From: Acholoe squamosa
Taxonomy: Eukaryota > Annelida > Polychaeta > Phyllodocida > Polynoidae
NCBI GenBank assembly: GCA_949317995.1
Contig: OX439036.1
Coordinates: 84,450,420-84,514,419 of the forward strand
Reading direction: 5' to 3'
DNA: 64,000 nucleotides
The notes below the pieces were generated by a model. The model did not search any database. It saw nothing but the letters and a program-made list of their open reading frames with translations, and was not told the origin of the DNA. This document shows, piece by piece, positions 23,591 to 33,211 of this stretch. Both the position numbers and the translations under genes were made by a program. Position 1 is the first letter of the stretch, and each line of letters begins with the position of its first letter.

Positions 23591-24368
23591 TTGAGACAAA
23601 TTTTTCCGAGGGCCGGAAAAACAAAGTACTTCATGTACAATAGGCTTGTTTGTCTCTGAGTTACTCATTGATTTTGCTATATGGGTGTATTAATTGGCAA
23701 TTTCGGCAGTGGGCCGCTGCTTAATTGACTATTCCCCTAGCCTTTTGAGTATGTGTCCCTGAAAGAGATTTATTTGGTGAGTATCTTAAGTAAACGTGTT
23801 TTATGTCAACAATTTTCTCAACAATTTTTTTTTTTTTTTTTTCATTCATTTTTCCAACAATTTTCTTGGATACCTAAAGTATGTTACTTTAAGTAAACCT
23901 TGGCATAGTATACAAGTGCTAGTGGGTACAAAAACTGTCTTAGTTATCTACCTGCATTCATGTATATTAATGTTAGATTTGTACAATTTTACAATTTGTA
24001 ATTTGCAATTTCGCAATTTTGCGCGTATATGCGCGCATTAATCATTGATTTTTGTGAGAATACCATAGATTTTCATATTATACATCAACAAGTGGCTGTG
24101 TATATAAATTTTTTTTCTAATACTTTGATAATTTCATTGACAGTGGAGGTGTGTCAGGAGTGAGATGTGAGTCTCCTCCCTGGTGTGCTCATGCAGTGGT
24201 GGCACTTGAGGTGTTAGGTGCCAGATTTTGGCATGTGTCTGTGGCAGTGCCTAGCTTGGTGTCAGTGGACAGTTCAGGGTGGGGGGGGGGGGTGTGTGTG
24301 TCCATTTAAGGAGTGTGTGGCTGGTATTGGAGCATCAGTTCCTCTCTGGAAGTCACTGCTGTAGTACC

Positions 24369-24848
24369 ATGGCCCACCTACAAGCTCTCTTTGCTCTGCC
24401 TGTCCCCCAGGTGATGGAGGTGGGGAGTCCAGCTAGGGCCCTGGTTGAGTCTAACCAGACCATCCATTATGGGTACATAGTGAGTAATTTCAAGGAGATC
24501 ATTGAGCATGGTGATGTGATGGTCTGTAATTACTCCTGCCATTATTTCCTGGGCTCAGCCTTGCGTCGGGGGGCCACTGTGGCCCTTCTGACTAGGGCCT
24601 TGGGCAATATGGGTTTCTGGCCCATGGATTATAACCTAGGGCCGCGGGAGCGAGTGCTATGGGATTATTTGTTGGCGGCATCCCTCCTCGATCTTGCGGC
24701 ATCCGGGGATCCATCCACGGCTGCCGAGTATGGACTGGGGATGCTGGAGGCCCGGCTCGCTGAGTGGGAGCAGGATCACGGCCATATGTATGGCTCGGAC
24801 TCGGCCCCGGACTCTCCCATTGATGTTGAACCCGAGGGTCTGTGGTAG
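24369..24848 (+). CDS. Opposite-strand ORF of the provirus, 159 residues, unknown function
   Basis: An ATG in good context (TACCATGG) opens a 159-codon frame on the strand opposite to gag-pol-env, located between env and the 3' LTR. The frame stays open further upstream. Composition changes sharply: the second half is GC-rich (for example GCCGCGGGAGCGAG), unlike the AT-rich flank. The protein is soluble-looking: a middle segment with NYSCHYFLGS and RRGATVALLTRALG, a WDYLLAASLLDLAASG helix, and an acidic C terminus (SDSAPDSPIDVEPEGLW). I recognise no domain. Antisense genes at this place are known in some retroviruses (HBZ of HTLV-1) and plant LTR elements, so an accessory or regulatory protein is possible. 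A captured host gene or a chance frame are the alternatives. Confidence 0.5.
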   Translation: MAHLQALFALPVPQVMEVGSPARALVESNQTIHYGYIVSNFKEIIEHGDVMVCNYSCHYFLGSALRRGATVALLTRALGNMGFWPMDYNLGPRERVLWDYLLAASLLDLAASGDPSTAAEYGLGMLEARLAEWEQDHGHMYGSDSAPDSPIDVEPEGLW

Positions 24849-24997
24849 GATCCCGACTGACTGAAACCTAGGGTGTAAGAACCCGCCATCCCAAAGGCCC
24901 TTTTCAGGGCCGGCAAATTGTCCGAAAAGTTCTGAATACTGTCTCTGATGTGTTGTCTCCTGGTGGTGGACTGGGGGCAGCCTAGGCTGTGGGCAGT

Positions 24998-27622
24998 CTA
25001 GGCTGTTTCCACAGTCACCGGGGAGGGCTGGTGGTTTAGAAAATTAGCAATAGTCTGCATGTTTGACCTTGCGGTCTCCTCCTGTTGTTCGTCAATAATT
25101 ATATCTGTTGTATTTTCCAGTGCTGTCATGGTCACCGGGCTGGTGCCACAATCATTCTGGAGAAGCATGGAGTAGTACAGTCCTTTGTTTTTAAGGGCTG
25201 GTATAGTGCTGAACCTAGTGCGCCAAGGTAGGTGTATCACCTGAGGGAGGTGATAAGCAAATTCTCCTCTCTGTGTTGTTATAACTGCTGGTCCATTCCA
25301 GGTAAATATAGCCTTAGGTAGTGGGAAGGTTTTAACCACTATATCCTTATAGGTAGGGGCAGCTGCTGATTTAATCTCATCAAATTCATGTGGTATTGGC
25401 CTCAAGGGTAGCGCGAAGTTTGAGTCTCCACAATATATTTTAAAATATATTGTGGGGTTTGTGCGCTTGGCCACATTTTTCTTGCCACAGTGTGTCTGTG
25501 CAAATTTCTTAAGGTACATCATTATTCTGTAGGCTGAGTAGATGGTCAGGGTGAATAATATAGCAATTATCAGGGTGTGGGTTTCCTGAATTGTGAGGAA
25601 GGGGGTGTGGGTTTCCTCTGTAGGGGTTAATTTGGTAGGATTCTTATCTGGGAGCAATTTGTGTAGGGGCAGCTCGGTGACTAGTCTGAATGCTTTGGCT
25701 GTAGGCAGGTAGGCTACAGTCCCTCCTAGTCTGTATAATTTGAGTAGTATGTATACTATAAAAATGTGAGCTGATATCCCTAGGATGAGTGCTAAGCTTT
25801 GGAAGATTGGATGCTCTGTAACTCGACGTAGGTATGATTCCTCGTAGCGCGTTTCCATTTCCTTATTAAGGTTGGAGGCATCTTTTAATACTGTTTTGGC
25901 AAAGGGCTCTAAATTTAGTTGAGTAATATCATCCATGATTGGATTTTCCTGTAGTTTTTCTAAGGTTCTAGAAAGGTTTACTACTGGGAAATTTGGAAGA
26001 TTCTCTCTTTCATCTGGTTTGGTTTCAGAAATTTTGTTAAGTGCTGCCATGAATGGTAAATTAATTGTCTTGAGAATGTAATGAAATGATAAGGTTGAGT
26101 TACAGGGCAACCTTGTGTTTGGAAGAGAAAATTCTCCTACACTGATCGTGCACCCACAGGGTACACCTATGATTGAGTAGGACTGGGCCTTCCGAGTTTC
26201 AGACGTTTTACCATGGCAGTTGATAAAGTAATGGGGTTCATTAGTAGTGACCAGATACTCATCTTCAGAAATGGAAATAGCATGGGTGGTAGGTGCTTGC
26301 AGTGGTGAAACTGTAAACTTGCAATGTTCCTTAATCTGTTGAGCCTGGTTCGTAAAAATGGCTACAGGGCATGTAGGCCTGTGTTTATAGATTCTACCAT
26401 TTACATCTCTGCATACCTTTACTGTAGTACCTTCACATGCCTGCATATCTGCTGAGTCCAATTCGATAAATAATGATTCATCGTAAGATACTGCTAGAAA
26501 CTCAGTTGTGGTTTGTAGTTTGGTGACTCCTCTGGTGGGGGTCTCCTGTGTGTCTATAGGCATGGGTGATGTAATCATTTGGTACAGTTTGAAGGTTGAG
26601 GTGGTAGATTGAATTATAATGTCCAGATGAATATATATATGGTGAGCTGAGTAAGTGTATGAGGTCAGCTTCTGTGAATAATAGAAATCTAAGTCATTAA
26701 TTGCGACTTGTGCTCCAGGGTGTGTAATCCTAAGTTTGTTATTAATGTCAATTAGGTATCTAGCAAGGTCTGAGGGTGGTACTATATCAGGGGTTAGGAT
26801 CCCTGATGATAGCATCCTCAGGGCTGCATTTGTCCTTTGCAGTGATTGAACTGTATTCATTCTTGCTGCTATGATAATTAGTGCATCATTTAATACTTGC
26901 ATTTTCTCCCTTTGAGTTTTCTCGTGCCTTGAATATGAGTCAAGTGACCTGGACATGTTAGAGGCCCACAGGTTGACGGTGTCACCTATGGTGTTGATTG
27001 TGCTGTCCAGTACCTTCTTATCTTGGATGTATGCTTTGACAAACTTATCTTGTCTGTTTGTGATCTTTTCAATGAGATTAGCTGCTTCCTGATCCTGTTT
27101 AGCAAATTTTCTTAGTATTTCATCTATGTTCTTGAGCTGTCCCATTACTTGGTTTACATCTTCTACTGTGGCTAGACCTAGCACACCGCGAAACAGGGGT
27201 GCTAGAAAACCCAGTATGGCCTCTCTTTTGGCCTTGTCCAATGTGTTTATGGGGTTGGATAAGAACAATTTGATGGAGGCTAGTGTTTCATTTATCTCCT
27301 TGTCTGCAATTTCCAGCAAGGTGTCTAGCTCCTTAGCTTGTTGGATAATTTGGCCAGAGGTATGATCTTGTAGAGTAGGAGTGGTCAAATGGAGTATTCT
27401 ATCCCTTATGGATCCTTGGGTAACGGGTGCCCGAGGTATCTTGTAGGGAATAGCTAACAACAGTGTTGTGGTTGTATGTCCATTGACCAATGGTTGAGGG
27501 CTAGGTTTGAATACTACTCCTATGTTTTGTCTCACCACAGGTGTATAGCCTGCAGTAAGTGGTTTTATAGTATATAATAACAGCATAGTTAGCAGTATGG
27601 GTGAAACTCTCAGTCTCCCCAT
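24998..27622 (-). CDS. env: Env: baculovirus-F-like fusion glycoprotein, 874 residues
   Basis: The first ATG at 27622 gives a signal peptide (SPILLTMLLLYTI, residues ~7-19). A KAKR site at residues 130-133 could be a furin-type cleavage site and is followed by a hydrophobic, glycine-containing segment like the fusion peptide of baculovirus F and errantivirus Env, then by long coiled-coil-prone helices (about 160-270). A Cys-rich region (about 395-510) includes CGC. A membrane anchor lies at about 607-628, with a second hydrophobic segment at about 682-702 and a C-terminal tail of about 170 residues. This is larger than usual F-type envelopes, mainly through the second hydrophobic segment and tail. 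It is in a separate frame 826 nt after pol, so expression from a spliced message is likely. No internal stop is seen. Family call is inference from architecture. Confidence 0.75.
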   Translation of the reverse strand: MGRLRVSPILLTMLLLYTIKPLTAGYTPVVRQNIGVVFKPSPQPLVNGHTTTTLLLAIPYKIPRAPVTQGSIRDRILHLTTPTLQDHTSGQIIQQAKELDTLLEIADKEINETLASIKLFLSNPINTLDKAKREAILGFLAPLFRGVLGLATVEDVNQVMGQLKNIDEILRKFAKQDQEAANLIEKITNRQDKFVKAYIQDKKVLDSTINTIGDTVNLWASNMSRSLDSYSRHEKTQREKMQVLNDALIIIAARMNTVQSLQRTNAALRMLSSGILTPDIVPPSDLARYLIDINNKLRITHPGAQVAINDLDFYYSQKLTSYTYSAHHIYIHLDIIIQSTTSTFKLYQMITSPMPIDTQETPTRGVTKLQTTTEFLAVSYDESLFIELDSADMQACEGTTVKVCRDVNGRIYKHRPTCPVAIFTNQAQQIKEHCKFTVSPLQAPTTHAISISEDEYLVTTNEPHYFINCHGKTSETRKAQSYSIIGVPCGCTISVGEFSLPNTRLPCNSTLSFHYILKTINLPFMAALNKISETKPDERENLPNFPVVNLSRTLEKLQENPIMDDITQLNLEPFAKTVLKDASNLNKEMETRYEESYLRRVTEHPIFQSLALILGISAHIFIVYILLKLYRLGGTVAYLPTAKAFRLVTELPLHKLLPDKNPTKLTPTEETHTPFLTIQETHTLIIAILFTLTIYSAYRIMMYLKKFAQTHCGKKNVAKRTNPTIYFKIYCGDSNFALPLRPIPHEFDEIKSAAAPTYKDIVVKTFPLPKAIFTWNGPAVITTQRGEFAYHLPQVIHLPWRTRFSTIPALKNKGLYYSMLLQNDCGTSPVTMTALENTTDIIIDEQQEETARSNMQTIANFLNHQPSPVTVETA

Positions 27623-28447
27623 GGTGCTTGTGTAAAGCAAGTTTGCTGTTTAAAGTCTTGTCAAATTTGTAGTGATTTGGTGCTGGTAAAGTCTAAGTGT
27701 ATGGTGTAACACTTTAAATGAAGTGGTTCAAACTGTACCTTTGCAAGATTGAGCTGTCTTGGCAATATGTCCGGTGAGTCTATAGAGGTTGACCAGTAAA
27801 TGGTAAGGTCAGGTTGAAGGTGAAGTAGGTGTGTTCTTTATCCTAGTGCAGTCTCTCCTAATGGAGAAGTGGGCTGGCTAATTCCCAAGTGGGGTCCTGT
27901 AGACTTGTGTTCCAGACTGCAGCTGGATGAAGACTGATGGTGGGCTATGGTCCACAGTGCTTCTTATGTAGCCTACCCTACCCACATCCATTGTGGGCCT
28001 GGTATTGTTTCTCTGGAGACAATGCATTAATCTCCAGTGTCTGCTAACTGTGGGGTCTATTGTGTAGTCTGTGTACTGGTAATTAGCTCCTCCTGTCATC
28101 CAGGACAGCCATTCATGACCGTCTAGACAGTTGTCTGAGGGTAGCTTATAAGGTCAATTGATCTCTATAGACTGCTGTGTTGGCATAGCGCGCTCTTTCA
28201 TGTGGGGATTAGGCTTTAGACACTCCATTGTGTTACCCTTACTCTTCTTAGACTTCATGTCTGCTTTACTTGGGGGGTCCCAGTCTTTGACCCTTTCAGA
28301 GGCAATAACCTACTGATATATTTACAAATTTGATTGGCTTTATATACATAGTAATTCATTATCAGTCACACATGTCTTATGTGTGGATGAAGAGAATTTG
28401 TAATACATTTTGAAAATCTTATGTCTTTTGGTATCTCAATCCTGTTT
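27623..28447 (-). other. pol-env spacer of the provirus
   Basis: About 0.8 kb between the pol stop and the env start. The only notable frame is an ATG-started 73-codon ORF (28099-27878). An env splice acceptor is expected here, but I cannot pick it with confidence. Confidence 0.5.
27878..28099 (-). CDS. Small ORF between pol and env (73 residues), doubtful
   Basis: Opens with ATG and carries no hydrophobic segment or recognised motif. Proline, threonine and arginine are frequent. It could be a small accessory protein, a leader on the env message, or chance. Confidence 0.25.
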   Translation of the reverse strand: MTGGANYQYTDYTIDPTVSRHWRLMHCLQRNNTRPTMDVGRVGYIRSTVDHSPPSVFIQLQSGTQVYRTPLGN

Positions 28448-31400
28448 CTAATTTCTTGAAACTGCACCACACCTAGATGTCTTTCTTAGTATGTGGTGTG
28501 CAGGCCTAGGCTTGATAGGGCCTATGCCTGTGGTTTCTCTTGTAAGGGTGATATCATTTTTGTTCCTTACAATTTTGCTGTAGTATTTGGCCTCATGTGG
28601 AATAAGCCTGTGTGCAAATTCATTGTTTCTGACAGCCACAACCTTTTTCAGTCTGTCTATGTGCACTGGTCTGGTCACCAATAGATTGGTGTCCAAGTTT
28701 TTGAGTTTGGCACTTGTCAAACTAGGTCTATCTACTACAACATATGGTCCCATAAAAAGGGGTTGAAGTTTCTTACACTCTGTATTGGTCAGGATTCTTG
28801 GTATGTTTAGGTACACCATGTCGGTGACCTTGATTTCCTGTGGTGTAAGTTTCTTATCATATCTATCCTTTCTTTCCTTTTGTAGCTTGGCGACCCTTTC
28901 TATAGCTTTCCTCCTAGAGGTATCTTGATTTGTTATCATGTTAGCTACATGGTCTGCTACTGTGGATATGTCTTCCTGTATTCCCAGCCCTAAGTCCATT
29001 GGGGTGGCTGGGTTTCTCCCATGGAGTAGGAAGAAAGGGGTGAATCCTGTGGTTTGGGATTCAGTGTTGTTTAATGCAAAGGTTATGGGTTCAATAAATG
29101 AATCCCAATTGTTTTGGTGCTTTGAGCAGAATGCTCTGAGTGCTGTGCCTATGCTAGCATTGAATCTCTCTACAAGCCCATTTGATTGTGGCCTGTATGG
29201 TGAGGAGAATTTATGTTTGATCTTGAGGTGTTTAGTTAACTTTGTGAACTTTGCACCTGTATAACATGTCCCATTGTCTGTTTGAAGAGTGGCTGGTGTT
29301 CCATGATGACAAATTATATTCTTGTAGAACTCTGCTGCTGTTGTCTCAGCTTTTAAGTCAGTAGTAGCCCAAGCTGTTGCATATCTGGTAGCATAATCTA
29401 TGCAGACTTGTTTATGTTTGTTTCCCCTGGCAGTTGTGGGAAGTGGTCCCACCGCGTCTAGGTTTAGGAACTTCATTGGTGAAGTCATGTACTCTCTCAC
29501 TGTCATTGGTGTTTTGTGTGAGTGTACTTGCCTTTTTGCTGTGAGGCATGTGTGGCAGGTGGAAACATATTTTGTTGTGTCTGCTAGCATAGACTTCCAA
29601 TATACCCTAGGTCGGAGTGCTGACAGCATCCTACTTGAACCAAGATGGCCGCCAGTAGGTGAGTCATGGAAATACTGTAGTGTACTTGTTACCCATTGCT
29701 GTGGTATAACAATTTGAAGTGGTACAGTATTGGTTTTTCTCCAATTTATGGGGCATATATGGACTAATGTACCATTTACCAAGGTGTATGTCTGGCCTTG
29801 GTTGATGATTCTGTTTCCTTGTGCTTTTGGTGCAGGCAAGGTCCCATCCTCAAGATATTGTATGAGGGGCAATAGGTCCTTGTCTTTCCTTTGTTCCAAG
29901 CCAAGGTTTGTACCTGAGATGGATGTGTCGGGAATCTGATCCAGCAGTTGATTTATATCTAGCACATGTTGTTTTATTCTGTCTCTTTCTTTTTCTTTTT
30001 CATCGACTATTGGCCTATCTTGTGCCTTTTGTTGGGGTGTGTCACTCTTGTTTTGGTGTGTAGGCTCCTTTGGAGGGCCTATTCTCGCCTTAATGGGAGT
30101 GGCAACCTTTTTCTTTGAAGGCACAATTTGCTTTTTGTCAATCTTCTTTGTCTCAGAGTTCTTTGATTTAGTAGATGCAGTGTCTTTTGTGACATTTTTC
30201 CTGGCAGGTGGGGTTTTGGTAGGTTTGTTTCCTGTGACCTTTTTCTCATTTAGAATAGTTTGTGATTGTGTGGGGGGTTTTGGTGTGCCCTCCTGAATCA
30301 TTTCTCTAGTCTTTGAGCGTGTGGTCATAGGACACAAATGGTTTGGTGTTTCCTCTCCCTGCATTGGTTCAAAGAATCTGACTGATTTAGAAGTTGCTTG
30401 AGTAATAGCATATATTGTGTCTTCTGGATCTTCATCGTCTGAGTCAGGTGGGGTGAAGGGTGGCTCCTTAGGAGTTGCCTTCACTATCTGATTGAGTGAT
30501 GAGAATTCAATAGGCTCGAAGTCATTATCTGGAAAGAGTTGTGAGTATTCTCTCTCACAGTGGCAAAACACATAGTGTGTAGATTGCTTCAAGATACCCC
30601 TAATGGGTGTCTCTGGCCTTTCAATGGTGTTGGGTGGATCATCCCTTTTGAATGGTACTTTCTTTGTTACTTTTGCAAACTTGGTTCTACTGGCTGCTCT
30701 AACTCTCCTTGGTGGGGGTGGAGGGTTAGTCATGGGTCCAGAATCTGGGTATTCTCTTCTAGACATAGCATCTGGTGGTGTGTTATCATCACCTTTCACG
30801 TGTTGGATGGTGAATGAAAATTGTTGTATGTCTAGAGCCCATCTGGCCCATCTATGTGTGAGTCCTGTATTGGTTAATAGTGGGATTAGGGCTGCATGGT
30901 CTGTGTATAGTTGGAAGTGTCTGGTCTCTAGATAGTGTCTGAAGTGTAATACTCCATACACTACTCCCAGTAGTTCTCTCTCTGTGGTATTGTAATTTCT
31001 CTCATGTTTGGAGAGGGTTCTACCTGCAAAGGCTACTGGTCTGAGCACTCCTTCATTATCTCTCTGTGAGAGTACAGCTCCTAAACTCACATTGGAAGCA
31101 TCAGTTGCCAAACTGAACTCTTTCTCATAGTTCGGATATCTGAGAAGAGCATTGGTACAGAGGGCATGCTTTAATGTTTTGAAAGCATTATCTGCCTCTT
31201 CTGTCCAGACAAATGCTTTGAGATGTGTCTGTAGATCATATAATGGTCTAGCAATTTGGGCATAACCTTTGATAAACTTTTTGAAGTATTGGCATAGGCC
31301 TGTGAAGGATCGGACATTTTTGACTGATTTTGGTGTTGGGAAGGTTTTGATTGATTCCACCTTTGTGGGAGATGGTTGCAGTCCCATGGGTGTCACTCTC

Positions 31401-33206
31401 ATTCCCAAGAAGTCTATTCTGTCTATGAAGTATTCACATTTTGATTTCTTCAGTTTGAGTTTACCAACTCTTAGGCTGTTGAACACATCTTCCAGGTCAT
31501 GGAAGTGTTGTTCGATTGATGGTGATAATACCAATATGTCATCTAGGTATGGTAGGGCACATTTGTACTTGAGTTTGTTCAGAATTAATGTGACTAGATG
31601 GCAGAATCCCGCCGGTGCCGTCGCTAAACCCATCGGCATCCTTTCATAGACATATTTTTTGTCATTTGCTATGAATGCGGTTTTATGCTGATCCTCCTGT
31701 CTTATAGGAATTTGAAAAAATCCCTGTTGGGCATCTAGCTTACTGAATACTCTTGGTCTGAGTGACCCTATCATGTCTAGAGTGTCATCGGCCCGGGGTG
31801 TAGATAAGGCTTGATTTATCGTGTTCTGGTTCAAATAACGAAAATCTGTGACGAGCCGATGGCCTCCCGATGATTTTTGTACTAAAAAGGATCTGGAGGC
31901 CCAGGGGCCCTCGGCACATTCTCTTAGAATGCCCTGTTGTACTAGCCTTTCACACTCTTCCCCTATTGCGGCCTGTTTTTCTGGTGTTTGTCTATATGGT
32001 AGGAAATGACATGGTACTGCCTCAGGCTTTACATGTATTGAGTGTGTATACAGGTGTGTGGCACCAATGTCTCCATCTTTTCCCACAAATACATCATCAT
32101 ACTTGGTCAGCAGTGATTTTAATCTATCATGCTGATCTTTGGATGTGAGCACAGATTTTGGTGGAACATTCTCTTCCAATTCTGGCTCGAGGTCATGTGC
32201 CTCACTATGTATAGCAGCTATTTCAGAGAGTCTGATTGAGTTGGGTTCAGGGTCAGCATATGTGGACTCACAGTCTGAGTCTGTGTCACTGAATTGAGTT
32301 ACGTCCTCAGGCCGTATGGCTGAGACGGATTGATCAGTGTGTGGGGTAGTGTCTGACACCTGTTGAGGTTTTTCTAAATCAGATTCCTTGACTTCCTGAA
32401 ATAGAGCTATGATGGCACCCTTTTTGATTTTATGTGGGCGCCTGCTGGTGTTGAGTAACACTAGGGGATGTTTGTTATTTTCCCTGGGGGTTACTGCTGC
32501 CCTTTGAACTAGGTATGGGGCATTGTTATTTCTTTGGAGGTTATCTACTACTCCAGTTTTCCCTTGCAGTGATTGAGTAGATGTGACCTTACCCAATACT
32601 GCAAGTTCAGAGAATGGAGGGATGGTAAAATCCCTCACTGCCCTAATGGGTTTGAGAATTTGTTCAGGATCAACATTAAATTCAATTTGAGATTTTGTAG
32701 TGCTTAAGAAATCTGTGCCGAGTACAATGGGCTGTGTGAGGTTGGGTATTACAGCAAATTGGTATTGGAATCTGACACCTTGGATTCTAAAGTTCAGCAT
32801 AGCTGAATGTCTAACATGACACACCGATCCATCTGCCAAGTGGATGTTGATTTTAGATTTCCTCAGTTGGATATGGAATCTCTTTTGGAGATCCATGAGG
32901 AATGATTGTCTGACACAGGTGATAGTAGCACCTGTATCAACCAAACATTGTACATCTGAAACATCATATAGATTTGCATTGATACAGCCATTTTGAAGAA
33001 GTACAATAGAAAGCTTGGTACTCTCACCTGTATCCTTTGATGATGAATCTGGTGGGGTGATGTGTATCACTGATGGACGTCTCTGTCTGTTAGATGGTAG
33101 ATTGGCACTAGCAATTGTCTCTGGTTGGATCTTTGTTAATCCTGATTGATTGTTTGTATTTGGGGTGTCACAGTGCACTGGCCCATCGGCACTGTGACAT
33201 CCTAGT
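28448..33206 (-). CDS. pol: Pol polyprotein: protease, reverse transcriptase, RNase H, integrase
   Basis: The frame is -1 relative to gag and overlaps its 3' end by about 85 nt; it has no plausible ATG near its start, so frameshifting is expected (see the signal at 33166-33211). Counting from 33178: protease LVDTGA at 79-84; reverse transcriptase with YLDD at 544-547; RNase H with TDAS at 692-695 and YTDH at 758-761; integrase zinc site H1171, H1178, C1208, C1211; catalytic D1241, D1301, E1337; a GPY/F-type module (LFMGPYVV) near the end. About 280 residues rich in Pro, Lys and Asp/Glu (roughly 811-1090) separate RNase H from integrase, longer than the usual linker. All catalytic residues are present and there is no stop, so the enzyme set looks intact. 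No chromodomain is seen. Confidence 0.93.
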
Positions 33207-33211
33207 TTTCC
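33166..33211 (-). promoter_or_regulatory. Probable -1 ribosomal frameshift signal at the gag-pol junction
   Basis: In element sense: heptamer GGAAAAC at 33211-33205 with zero-frame codons GAA AAC, then the gag stop TAG (33204-33202), a 5-nt spacer counted from the heptamer, then a perfect 11-bp stem TGTCACAGTGC / GCACTGTGACA (33199-33189 with 33176-33166) around a 12-nt loop. Pol is in the -1 frame. Heptamer, spacer and stem follow the retroviral -1 frameshift plan, although GGAAAAC deviates from the strict X XXY YYZ rule at its third base. Confidence 0.65.

Larger units (their letters stand above)
22616..24368. other. Non-coding 3' region of the provirus
   Basis: AT-rich, with no open frame of note in the element's sense. 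It contains two tandem-repeat tracts (about 22985-23245 and 23409-23590) built from GTGTGCAAATATATAATTTT-like words, and T-runs near 23825. It lies between the start of the opposite-strand ORF and the polypurine tract. Confidence 0.6.

Noticed and set aside
24279..24368. Longer version of the opposite-strand ORF starting at a GTG
   Set aside because: Eukaryotic initiation at the in-frame ATG with good context at 24369 is far more likely.
30039..31649. Plus-strand frames of 85-126 codons opposite pol
   Set aside because: Antisense shadows of a conserved, stop-poor pol frame; unlike 24369-24848 they fully overlap a coding region.
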